Part shown: in pieces, positions 16,415 to 24,492 of the stretch
Layout of the letters: the number at the start of each line of letters is the position of its first letter
Numbering within the stretch: position 1 is the first letter of the stretch
Origin: Paenibacillus donghaensis
GTDB lineage: Bacteria; Bacillota; Bacilli; Paenibacillales; Paenibacillaceae
DNA: 64,000 nt
Reading direction: 5' to 3'
NCBI RefSeq assembly: GCF_002192415.1
Contig: NZ_CP021780.1
Coordinates: forward strand, 6,014,001 to 6,078,000
Translations under genes and position numbers: made by a program
Notes under the pieces: generated by a model
Databases searched by the model: none
Seen by the model: the letters and a program-made list of their open reading frames with translations, nothing else
Told to the model about the DNA's origin: nothing

Positions 16415-18040
16415 TTACACCTCGACAGGGTACATGCGCTGGCGCATTTCCTTAATCTCCGGGTTCTCCAAATATTCGTCATAGCTCATCGAACGGTCAA
16501 TTACACCGGCAGGCGTAATTTCAACAATCCGGTTGGCAATGGTCTGAATGAACTGATGGTCATGCGAAGTAAACAGAATGGTGCCGTCGAAATCAATCAG
16601 CCCGTTGTTCAGTGCTGTGATCGATTCCAGATCCAAGTGATTGGTAGGCTCTTCGAATACCAGCACATTCGCGCCGTTCAGCATCATCTTGGCCAGCATG
16701 CAGCGGACCTTCTCGCCCCCGGAAAGCACGCTCGCCTTCTTCAGCGCCTCTTCACCGGCAAACAGCATCCGGCCCAGGAAGCCGCGCAGGAACGTCTCAT
16801 CCTGATCCTTGGAATATTGGCGCAGCCATTCCACAAGGTTCATCTCAATTCCGTCGAAATAGGCGGAGTTATCCTTGGGGAAATAAGCCTGGGTGGTTGT
16901 AACCCCCCATGCATACTCACCGGCATCCGCTTCCATCTCGCCCATAATCACATCGAACAGCAAGGATTTCGGCTGGGAATACGGTCCGACAAATGCAATC
17001 TTGTCGCCTTTGTTCACTACCAGGTTGAACTCATCCAGAACCTTCTCGCCGTCCACCTCTTTGGTCAGACCGGTGATGGTAAGCAGCTGCTTGCCTGCTT
17101 CACGCTCAGGCTTGAAGTTAAGGAACGGATATTTGCGGTTGGACGGACGAATATCATCCAGCGTAATCTTCTCCAGCTGCTTCTTGCGGGAGGTCGCCTG
17201 CTTGGACTTGGAGGCATTGGCGGAGAAGCGTTGGATAAACGCCTGCAGCTCCTTCATCTTATCTTCCTTCTTCTTGTTCGAATCCCGCTGCAGGGCTTGA
17301 GCCAGCTGGCTGGATTCGTACCAGAAGTCGTAGTTGCCGACATACATCTGAATCTTGCCGAAGTCGATATCGGCGATATGCGTACATACCTTGTTCAGGA
17401 AGTGACGGTCATGGGATACAACAATAACGGTGCCTTCGTAGTCCATGAGGAAGTTCTCAAGCCAGCCAATCGACTCCAGATCCAGATGGTTGGTAGGCTC
17501 ATCGAGCAGCAGGTTGTTCGGGCGGCCGAACAGAGCCTGGGCCAGCAGCACGCGCACCTTCTCGTTGCCGCTGAGTTCTGCCATCTTCTTCTCGTGCAGG
17601 TCACGCATAATGCCAAGGCCGATCAGCATGGCAGCCGCATCCGGCTCGGCATCCCAGCCGTTCAGCTCGGCGAATTCGCCTTCCAGCTCACCGGCACGCA
17701 GTCCGTCCGCTTCGGTGAAATCACTCTTAGCGTACAACGCGTCCTTCTCCTTCATAATCTCATAGAGGCGTGTATGCCCCATAATAACGGTCTCCAGCAC
17801 CTGGGACTCATCGTATTCGAAATGATTCTGCTTGAGAACTGCAAGCCGTTCTCCGGGAGTAATGTGGACATCCCCCATGTTGGCTTCAATCTCTCCGGAG
17901 AGAATCTTCAGAAAAGTTGATTTACCGGCCCCATTGGCACCAATGAGGCCATAGCAGTTGCCTGGGGTAAATTTTATGTTTACATCTTCAAAGAGAGCGC
18001 GTTTTCCGTAGCGGAGTGTTACGCCGCTTGTACTAATCAT
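16415..18040 (-). CDS. ABC-F family ATPase (YkpA/YbiT type)
   Basis: 541 residues with two ABC ATPase domains and no membrane segments. Walker A GANGAGKST (about residue 35) and signature LSGNEKVRVLLAQALF with Walker B LLLDEPTNHLD in domain 1. In domain 2 the P-loop reads VGPYSQPKSLLF, a degenerate Walker A, with signature LSGGEKVRCMLAKMML and Walker B VFEEPTNHLD, in which the usual LDEP is changed to FEEP. A basic linker (KKKEDKMKELQAFIQRF) separates them. ABC-F proteins act on the ribosome as translation factors or antibiotic-protection proteins. Length and motifs match the housekeeping YkpA/YbiT branch rather than known resistance proteins. Loss of the second Walker A glycine/lysine pattern is typical of this branch. 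Confidence 0.88.
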   Translation of the reverse strand: MISTSGVTLRYGKRALFEDVNIKFTPGNCYGLIGANGAGKSTFLKILSGEIEANMGDVHITPGERLAVLKQNHFEYDESQVLETVIMGHTRLYEIMKEKDALYAKSDFTEADGLRAGELEGEFAELNGWDAEPDAAAMLIGLGIMRDLHEKKMAELSGNEKVRVLLAQALFGRPNNLLLDEPTNHLDLESIGWLENFLMDYEGTVIVVSHDRHFLNKVCTHIADIDFGKIQMYVGNYDFWYESSQLAQALQRDSNKKKEDKMKELQAFIQRFSANASKSKQATSRKKQLEKITLDDIRPSNRKYPFLNFKPEREAGKQLLTITGLTKEVDGEKVLDEFNLVVNKGDKIAFVGPYSQPKSLLFDVIMGEMEADAGEYAWGVTTTQAYFPKDNSAYFDGIEMNLVEWLRQYSKDQDETFLRGFLGRMLFAGEEALKKASVLSGGEKVRCMLAKMMLNGANVLVFEEPTNHLDLESITALNNGLIDFDGTILFTSHDHQFIQTIANRIVEITPAGVIDRSMSYDEYLENPEIKEMRQRMYPVEV

Positions 18041-18203
18041 TAAGCATTACCATCCTTTTCACTTAGGGTTCCGGCTCATTATAGCATAAAATCAAGCTAA
18101 ATAGCCTATAACAAATAGACCTCTGTCCAGAACTTGAAGCATTCCAGCTTTCCTTATGAAGAAAATTATTCCAGACTGAATCGTCCTGTTCAGCACCCCG
18201 GCC

Positions 18204-19208
18204 TCATTGACCGGCAGTACGGGCCTCCGGATGTACCACCAGCGTCTCGCCGTACCCCAGCGTACGGATACGCTCTTCATGAATGCCCTGCTCCACTCTT
18301 GCTGCCTCCATTCGGTCGAGCGCCTCACGCGCGGTATCATCGGCCAGCCTGAAGGTGCCGTAATGCATCGGGATCATCAGCTCCGCGCCTACATCCATAA
18401 AAGCCTGCACCGCTTCCTCCGGATTGACATGCTGTGAGGTCATGAACCATTCCGGCTCATAAGCGCCGATCGGCATCAGGGCGACGTGCAGGCTGAAGCG
18501 GCTGCCGATTTCCTTGAAGCCGGCAAAATAGCCGCTGTCTCCGGCAAAATAAAGGTTGGGCGGCAGCTTGTGCCTGGCTTCGCCCTGTACGTCCTCTCCG
18601 GCGTCCGGATGGTTCTCCGGCTGGGCCGGCTCCAGCACGTAGCCGCCCCAATGCGAGGTATTCGTATCAAACGGCGTCCGGCGGGTCCAGTGTTGGGTCG
18701 GCACAAAGGTCAGCTTCACGCCTGCCAGTGTGACCTCCTGCCACCACTCCAGCTCCACGCAGCTGCGGAAGCCCTTGCGCAGCATCTTCCGCTTCAGACC
18801 GGTCGGCACAACAAGGGTAGTTCCTGCCCCATACAGCTTGCGGATGGACGAGATATGCAAGTGATCATAATGGGAATGCGAGATCAGAATCAGGTCGATC
18901 GGCGGTACCGCGGCCAGCGGAAGGCCTGGCTCGCCAAGGCGTTTCTCGAAGCCCAGACGGCGCGCCCAGATCGGATCGGTTATAATATTCAGTCCTTCAT
19001 ATTGAAGCAAAAAAGTGGAATGCCCCACCCAGGTAATCGTCGTATCCAGCCGGTTCTCTGCCAGGTAAGACAGCTTGGGCGGAACATTGGGTACCGCGTA
19101 GGAATAGTCCTTCTGCTTGCGGCGGCGTTCCTCGCGCCACTGGCGGAATTCCTTGAGCGTTTTATCGGTACTTACATTATCGATGTTGTTGTAGCGGATT
19201 TTGGCCAT
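18204..19208 (-). CDS. Metallo-beta-lactamase-fold hydrolase (UlaG / NAPE-PLD type)
   Basis: 334 residues, cytosolic. The metal-binding motif HSHYDHLH (HxHxDH) appears near residue 111, preceded by WVGHSTFLLQYEGLNIITDP, the start of the beta-lactamase-fold hydrolases of the UlaG/NAPE-PLD branch. Later ligands are likely in QHWTRR, AGDSGYF and PMHYG. Family members hydrolyse phosphodiester or lactone bonds in lipid or sugar substrates; the substrate here is unknown. It stands alone between the ABC-F gene and the divergent cvfC-like gene. Confidence 0.85.
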   Translation of the reverse strand: MAKIRYNNIDNVSTDKTLKEFRQWREERRRKQKDYSYAVPNVPPKLSYLAENRLDTTITWVGHSTFLLQYEGLNIITDPIWARRLGFEKRLGEPGLPLAAVPPIDLILISHSHYDHLHISSIRKLYGAGTTLVVPTGLKRKMLRKGFRSCVELEWWQEVTLAGVKLTFVPTQHWTRRTPFDTNTSHWGGYVLEPAQPENHPDAGEDVQGEARHKLPPNLYFAGDSGYFAGFKEIGSRFSLHVALMPIGAYEPEWFMTSQHVNPEEAVQAFMDVGAELMIPMHYGTFRLADDTAREALDRMEAARVEQGIHEERIRTLGYGETLVVHPEARTAGQ

Positions 19209-19376
19209 AAGGCACCTCTTTTATAGTTGTCATTAATCATACGCATACTACAAATTTTACCCTTATAGCAGAAAGTTTAAGCGGAATACCTGCTTGTCCT
19301 TTGTGCTCAGCAGGGCATATAGGTTAAAATGCGGATAAAGAGAGCGGTACATTTACCATTTAAGGAGGAGCTGCGT

Positions 19377-20516
19377 ATGAAGATTACCTTTATTGAACCG
19401 ACACCGAGTCCAAATACGATGAAGCTTCATCTGGATGAGAGCCTTGAGCCGGGCGTGCGCCGGACCTATACCCCGGAGAGCCAGCGTTCCGCTCCCCCCT
19501 GGGCACGGGATATGCTTACTATACCAGGAGTAACCAGCATCTACCATGCGGCCGACTTCGCGGCGCTGGAACGCAAAGGCAGCGCCGACTGGGCCGCGAT
19601 CCTGCGCGAGGTCCAGCAGCGCTTCGGCGGCGGTGAAGGCCTGGCAGCGGAGGATTGGAGCCTGACGGATGAGCACGCGGGTGCCCACTTCGGAGAAGCA
19701 CAGGTCTTCGTGCAGATGTTCCGCGGCATCCCGATCCAGATCCGCGTCAAGACCGGTGCGGGCGAGGAGCGGATCTCCCTGGCCGCGCGCTTCACACAAG
19801 CGGTCATGGATGTAGCCAGCGCCGTCATGATCAAGGAGCGCAAGCTCACCGATTACGGCGTGCGCTACGGTGAACCGAGCGACATCGCGCGTGAGGTGGA
19901 GCAGGAGCTGGAAGCGGCGTATCCGCAGGAACGCCTCGACTCCCTCGTGCAGCAGGCCATCGCGCACGGAGCAGCCGGCGAGTTCATCGAGCAGCGGCAC
20001 AAGAAAGAGCAGGCCGAGCTGCTGCGGGACCTGCATGATGAGGATTGGCGCGTGCGCTACGCCGCGCTGGAGGATCTTGCGCCAAGCGCCGAGCTGCTGC
20101 CGGAGCTGCGCACGGCCCTGCACGACCCCAAGCTGCATATCCGCAGGCTGGCGGTCGTGTACCTGGGCGACCTTCGCAGCCCTGAGGCGATGGAGCTGCT
20201 CTATGAGGCGATGGCAGACAGCGCTCCGGCCGTGCGGCGCACGGCGGGGGATACGCTGTCTGATATCGGCGATCCCGCCGCGACGCCGGTCATGACGGCG
20301 TCGCTGCAGGACAAGAGCAAGCTGGTCCGCTGGCGGGCGGCGCGCTTCCTCTATGAGGTCGGCACCGCCGAAGCGCAGGAAGCATTGACCGCCGCCGCCG
20401 AGGACCCGGAATTCGAGGTGGGCCTGCAGGCCCGGATGGCACTGGAACGAATTGCCTCCGGCGAAGCCGCCGCCGGTACGGTCTGGCAGCAAATGTCGGA
20501 ACGCCGACGGACCTAA
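19377..20516 (+). CDS. CvfC-like protein (NifU N-terminal scaffold-like domain + HEAT repeats)
   Basis: 379 residues. The N-terminal 90 residues (ITFIEPTPSPNTMKLHLDE, later MLTIPGVTSIYHAADF) match the Nfu/NifU N-terminal scaffold-like domain. The middle region resembles the virulence factor domain of CvfC/YpgR proteins, and the C-terminal part (about 225-375) is a series of HEAT-like helical repeats (DEDWRVRYAALEDLA, DPKLHIRRLAVVYLG, SAPAVRRTAGDTLSD). In Staphylococcus aureus CvfC affects virulence; the biochemical role is unknown, possibly linked to iron-sulfur handling or protein scaffolding. ATG 19377 follows AAGGAGGAG. The second half is very GC- and arginine-rich compared with its neighbours. 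Confidence 0.82.
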   Translation: MKITFIEPTPSPNTMKLHLDESLEPGVRRTYTPESQRSAPPWARDMLTIPGVTSIYHAADFAALERKGSADWAAILREVQQRFGGGEGLAAEDWSLTDEHAGAHFGEAQVFVQMFRGIPIQIRVKTGAGEERISLAARFTQAVMDVASAVMIKERKLTDYGVRYGEPSDIAREVEQELEAAYPQERLDSLVQQAIAHGAAGEFIEQRHKKEQAELLRDLHDEDWRVRYAALEDLAPSAELLPELRTALHDPKLHIRRLAVVYLGDLRSPEAMELLYEAMADSAPAVRRTAGDTLSDIGDPAATPVMTASLQDKSKLVRWRAARFLYEVGTAEAQEALTAAAEDPEFEVGLQARMALERIASGEAAAGTVWQQMSERRRT

Positions 20517-20609
20517 CGCCAACCTGCCGTTATTTGTCATTGCCTGACCACAGAACTTGCTTTATACTAATTCCTGTTGTGTTTGTAAACGAAATAGTAA
20601 AGATAGCCT

Positions 20610-20836
20610 CATCATACCTACGATGAGGTAGAGGTCGCGGATATCAAGAGTATATGCCCGGAGACGTTCAAGAGCCGTCTGTGAAAGGCATGGAAAGGGA
20701 TATCCGCCGAAGTCCGCGCTGCCGCTCTTACAGCAGCGCAGATTGGGGCCGTCACCGACAAGGTGCGGAACTGTCACGGCATCGCTGCTATCACCGCAGC
20801 GGCGCTGTGTTGCGCTATCTTACAGGGAGTATGATG
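20610..20836 (+). promoter_or_regulatory. Lysine riboswitch (L box)
   Basis: The leader carries L-box hallmarks: GAGGTAGAGGTCGCGG, ATCAAGAGTAT, then GGAAAGGGATATCCGCCGAAG. The closing helix P1 is exact: CATCATAC at 20610-20617 pairs with GTATGATG at 20829-20836. A terminator follows at 20855 and a lysine permease gene at 21024, so bound lysine should favour termination and shut off lysine uptake. Confidence 0.93.
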
Positions 20837-20854
20837 CGGAGCTGTAATACAAGG

Positions 20855-20883
20855 AACCCGCAGGATACCGTCTGCGGGTTTTT
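20855..20883 (+). terminator. Riboswitch-controlled terminator
   Basis: AACCCGCAG pairs with CTGCGGGTT, followed by TTTTTG. It sits between the lysine aptamer and lysP and is the likely expression platform. Confidence 0.88.
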
Positions 20884-21023
20884 GCGCGCTTACAGAAGTG
20901 AGCTGCTGCGTCCATTCCGGCACTGCCGGGCTATCGTGGCAGCCCCCGTCCCGGCGGGCAAAGGGCGCTCAGCACTCCCCGTTCATGAACAGAAACATGA
21001 GACTAGAAGGAGTGTCATTTATT

Positions 21024-22502
21024 ATGCAAAGCAAGCAGCAGCATACGACGCAGGCCGGCTCCAAGGAACCTGGGCTGCGCAAGACATTTAAGGCCAGACA
21101 TTTAACCATGATCGCGCTCGGCGGTTCGATCGGGACCGGGCTGTTCCTGGCCAGTGGGGGCGCCATCGCCGCTTCCGGGCCGGGCGGGGCACTGCTGGCC
21201 TACACCGCCGTTGGCATCATGGTTTATTTTCTGATGACCAGCCTGGGAGAACTGGCGACCTATCTGCCGGATTCCGGCTCGTTCAGCACCTATGGCACCC
21301 GCTTCATCAGCCCTGCCTTCGGCTTCGCCATCGGCTGGAACTTCTGGTACAACTGGGCGGTTACGATTGCTGCTGAACTGTCGGCGGCTACAGTGATTAT
21401 TAAATACTGGTTCCCGGACAGCCCCTCCTTTCTCTGGAGCCTGGTGTTCCTGCTGCTGATGTTCGGTCTGAACTTCCTCTCCTCACGCGGCTATGGGGAA
21501 TCGGAATACTGGTTCGCGATCATCAAGATTATTACCGTCATCGTATTCCTGGCTGTCGGCGTGCTGATGATCTTCGGCATTATGGGTGGCGAGGCCGTCG
21601 GCTTCAGCAACTTCCAGCTGGGCGGCAGCTCCTTCCACGGCGGATTCTTCGCCTTCGTAGGCGTCTTTATGGCAGCCGGGTTCTCCTTCCAGGGCACCGA
21701 GCTTGTAGGCGTAGCGGCTGGCGAGAGCGAGAACCCGCGCCGTAATGTGCCGCTGGCCATCCGCCAGGTATTCTGGCGGATTCTGATCTTCTACATCCTG
21801 GCCATTCTGGTCATTGGCCTGCTGATTCCCTATACGAACCCGGATCTGCTGCGGGGCGGGATCGACGATATCGGCGTCAGCCCGTTTACAATCGTCTTCA
21901 ACAAAGCCGGGCTAGCTATTGCCGCTTCCGTCATGAACGCCGTCATTCTTAGCTCGGTGCTCTCTGCGGGCAACTCCGGGATGTACGCCTCCAGCCGGGT
22001 GCTGTATGCCATGGCCAAAGACGGTATGGCTCCGCGTGCGCTTGGACGGCTTAACCGCCGGGGCGTACCCGTCGGCGCGCTGCTGGTCACAACGGCTGTC
22101 GGCATGCTGGCATTTCTCGCTTCCTTTTTTGGCGACGGTGCGGTATACAACTGGCTGTTGAACGCTTCCGGGATGTGCGGCTTCATTAACTGGCTGGGTA
22201 TTGCCATCTGCCACTTCCGCTTCCGCCGTGCGTTCATCGCTCAGGGACATTCGCTCGATGAGCTGCCTTACCGGGCCAGATGGTTCCCGTTTGGTCCGCT
22301 GTTCGCCTTTGCCCTCTGTATGGTTGCCGTGTTGGGACAGAATCTGGGCGCCTTTACGGGAGACAGCATTGACTGGTACGGCCTGATGGTATCCTACATC
22401 AGCCTCCCGCTGTTCCTGCTGATCTGGTTCGGCTACCGTTGGTTCCGCAAGAGCCGGCTGGTGCCGCTGGCCGAAGTCGATCTCAGCACGCATCCGGAAT
22501 AA
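21024..22502 (+). CDS. lysP: Lysine-specific permease (APC superfamily)
   Basis: 492 residues with about 12 membrane helices. The APC/AAT signature is clear: FKARHLTMIALGGSIGTGLF at the start of TM1, ALLAYTAVGIMVYFLMTSLGELATY in TM2-TM3, and AGFSFQGTELVGVAAGESENPRR in TM6. These are features of LysP/AAT amino-acid:proton symporters. The preceding lysine riboswitch fixes the substrate as lysine with good confidence. ATG 21024 follows AGAAGGAG; in-frame starts further upstream lie within the leader and are unlikely. A terminator follows at 22544. Confidence 0.92.
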   Translation: MQSKQQHTTQAGSKEPGLRKTFKARHLTMIALGGSIGTGLFLASGGAIAASGPGGALLAYTAVGIMVYFLMTSLGELATYLPDSGSFSTYGTRFISPAFGFAIGWNFWYNWAVTIAAELSAATVIIKYWFPDSPSFLWSLVFLLLMFGLNFLSSRGYGESEYWFAIIKIITVIVFLAVGVLMIFGIMGGEAVGFSNFQLGGSSFHGGFFAFVGVFMAAGFSFQGTELVGVAAGESENPRRNVPLAIRQVFWRILIFYILAILVIGLLIPYTNPDLLRGGIDDIGVSPFTIVFNKAGLAIAASVMNAVILSSVLSAGNSGMYASSRVLYAMAKDGMAPRALGRLNRRGVPVGALLVTTAVGMLAFLASFFGDGAVYNWLLNASGMCGFINWLGIAICHFRFRRAFIAQGHSLDELPYRARWFPFGPLFAFALCMVAVLGQNLGAFTGDSIDWYGLMVSYISLPLFLLIWFGYRWFRKSRLVPLAEVDLSTHPE

Positions 22503-22543
22503 GGAGGCCTGCTGCTGCGCTGCGGTTACAACAGAACTCATAA

Positions 22544-22586
22544 TAGAAACGGCTGCCATCCACAACAGGACGGCAGCCGTTTCTAT
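22544..22586. terminator. Bidirectional terminator between lysP and the transglutaminase gene
   Basis: ATAGAAACGGCTGCC pairs exactly with GGCAGCCGTTTCTAT, between convergent genes. Confidence 0.88.
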
Positions 22587-22611
22587 ATATGCTCTATTAT
22601 TTGCGGACAGC

Positions 22612-23754
22612 TTATTTCCAGGTCACATATACCTTCAGATCACCCGTATTATCGAAGCTGGAAGTGGAATAGGACAATTGGTTCAAGCCCAGCTGGTACA
22701 ATTGCTGCAGATCGCCCTGCAGCTGCTTCTTGCTGCCCTTGTAGCGGAACAGCAGGGAATGCTTGCCGGACGAGAGCGCCTGTTGTCCAAGCTTCGCCAG
22801 ATCAGCGCCGGCAGCCACGATGCGGCTCTCATCATACAGCTCATAGTTCAGCTCCTGCTGCAGGGCCTTGAACCATGCCTTTGCCTGCCCGCCACCGCTC
22901 ACCAGTTCAGCCAGCGTCTTATGATAGGCGGTGGAAGCCGCCGGGTAAGGCTTGGTCCAGCTGTGGTCTTTGCGCAGCTGGGCATCCGTCCTCAGATAAT
23001 AGGCCGTGACGACTTCGCCGGGCTGGTCGGGCACTGGATCATCCCAGGTTGTATCCAGGTGATACCACTTCCCGTCCAGCTGCACCAGGTTCCAGGCATG
23101 CGATACCCGGCTGCCTCCCTCAGGCTTGGCGGTTCCCTCGACGATCCGGTTCGGAATGCCCGCTTCCTTCAGCAGCTTGTAGGTCAAGAGCGAGTAGCCC
23201 TGACAGACAGCGCTACCGCTCTTCAGCCCTTCATATGCGGTATATTTGCTGTACGTAGTGTCATATTGGAGCGTGCGAACTACCCAGTCATGAATCACCT
23301 TCACCTTCTGGTGGTTGTTCATTCCCGGCAGGATCAGCTTCTTCAGCGCTGCCTTCACCTGCTGATTAACATAGGCAGTCTGCTGTAGTGTCTCCCGGTA
23401 TTCCATCTGCACCGTTACCTTTGCAGAGCGCGCACCTCCCTGATAGGAGTAGCCATAGCTGTCGACAATATAATACAGGTACGGATCGCTCGCCATGGCG
23501 TGATTGATTGCGCTTTGCACCTGTGGCTTCAGTTGACTGGTTTTGCCTTCAAAAGTAAACGTTATCGTCTCCCTGCGATTATTCATCGAGGCCGTCAATT
23601 TCTGTGTCATTTCGCTGACTGACTTCAAACTGGCCGGATGGGCAGCCGCATTCACATGGCTCCAGCTCAGATAGACTGCCGGAGGAATGGCCCCGGCAAC
23701 AAGCGATACGCCAAGAATGGCTTTGACCAGCGAGCCTCTGCTTCTCTTCTTCAC
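22612..23754 (-). CDS. Secreted transglutaminase-like cysteine protease-fold protein
   Basis: 380 residues starting at GTG with GGAGGA upstream. An N-terminal signal or anchor helix (about 9-30) is followed by a helical region and a transglutaminase-like domain. The triad is visible: C184 in GSAVCQGYSLL, H219 in VSHAWNLV, D234 in YHLDTTWDDP. Such proteins are usually extracytoplasmic cysteine peptidases or transamidases. The C-terminal 90 residues carry no recognised motif. No partner gene is adjacent. The substrate is unknown. Confidence 0.85.
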   Translation of the reverse strand: MKKRSRGSLVKAILGVSLVAGAIPPAVYLSWSHVNAAAHPASLKSVSEMTQKLTASMNNRRETITFTFEGKTSQLKPQVQSAINHAMASDPYLYYIVDSYGYSYQGGARSAKVTVQMEYRETLQQTAYVNQQVKAALKKLILPGMNNHQKVKVIHDWVVRTLQYDTTYSKYTAYEGLKSGSAVCQGYSLLTYKLLKEAGIPNRIVEGTAKPEGGSRVSHAWNLVQLDGKWYHLDTTWDDPVPDQPGEVVTAYYLRTDAQLRKDHSWTKPYPAASTAYHKTLAELVSGGGQAKAWFKALQQELNYELYDESRIVAAGADLAKLGQQALSSGKHSLLFRYKGSKKQLQGDLQQLYQLGLNQLSYSTSSFDNTGDLKVYVTWK

Positions 23755-24492
23755 GGTTTGATCCTCCTGCCCCTATCGGCTTGCCTAGCTTGTATGTCCA
23801 AACTATGCTTTATATTATGCCGGCCTTGAGGCACCTGAGAATCAGGATGGGCACTTTTCTATTATCGCTATTCCCGGCAGTTCTGTAAACTTAAGCTCCG
23901 CGACTACCGCGGCTTAATATTACTCTATATAAGATGAACTTAAGTTTCTACCCATCGATTTCCGTCGTCACTGCGGTGAATAGTTGGACTTCCGGCCGCT
24001 GTTGTCTCCAGATTTCTTCAATGAAACCGCTGTTCATTTTATATACTGAATATTTCATGCTGTTAACGCTCCACCCCTGCTTACTTACGGACCGAGGAGC
24101 CGCTATTTGCGCCAAATCGGTCTGATTTGATGATTTAAGGACTCAGGAGCCCCTATTCATGCCAAAAGCAATTAAAAAGCAGCTGAATTCCCGGCATAAG
24201 GGCCCCTCAGTCCGTAACGACCTCCAAACACAGCTGAATTTGAAAATAAGAGCTATAGTGTCCGCAAGTAGGCAAATTCCACCGTACATCCGCTCATTTC
24301 ACATACTAACCTGCTGTTGTAGAGCAGATAGAGGCCCCCCTCCACAATCGCGGGGAGCCTATTAGATAATTAGTTAGTTGGCACATGCTATGCATCATTT
24401 CAGCTATTTTCCGCACCTTGTTGGTTTCGAATAATCTGAGCATAACCTTAATCTCCTCCACTCTTTTGCAGTTAAGTTGAAGATAGGTTGTC
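23755..24492. other. Non-coding interval with repeat fragments
   Basis: No convincing gene. Contents: a lone family A end (ATATAAGATGAACTTAAG, about 23928-23945), a half copy of the GGAGCC(C/G)CTATT motif near 24088, the palindrome at 24139-24213, and a weak hairpin GGCCCCCC / GGGGAGCC near 24331-24358 that could end the GH95 transcript. Confidence 0.6.
24139..24213. repeat. Palindromic repeat with GGACTCAGGAGCCCCTATT arms
   Basis: The left arm GGACTCAGGAGCCCCTATT...GCC faces the right arm GGCATAAGGGCCCCTCAGTCC across about 30 AT-rich bases. A related half-site, GGACCGAGGAGCCGCTATT, begins near 24089. This is a sixth type of intergenic palindrome in the window. Confidence 0.65.

Noticed and set aside
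16223..17920. 565-codon open frame on the plus strand
   Set aside because: It is antisense to the ABC-F gene, which has all expected motifs; the product lacks any known fold and the frame mirrors codon bias of the real gene.
16415..18040. ABC-F antibiotic resistance gene
   Set aside because: Motifs and length fit the housekeeping YkpA/YbiT branch, and no leader attenuator or resistance context is seen.
19353..20540. 395-codon open frame on the minus strand
   Set aside because: Antisense to the cvfC-like gene; long only because the region is GC-rich and poor in stop codons. No ribosome binding site or domain.
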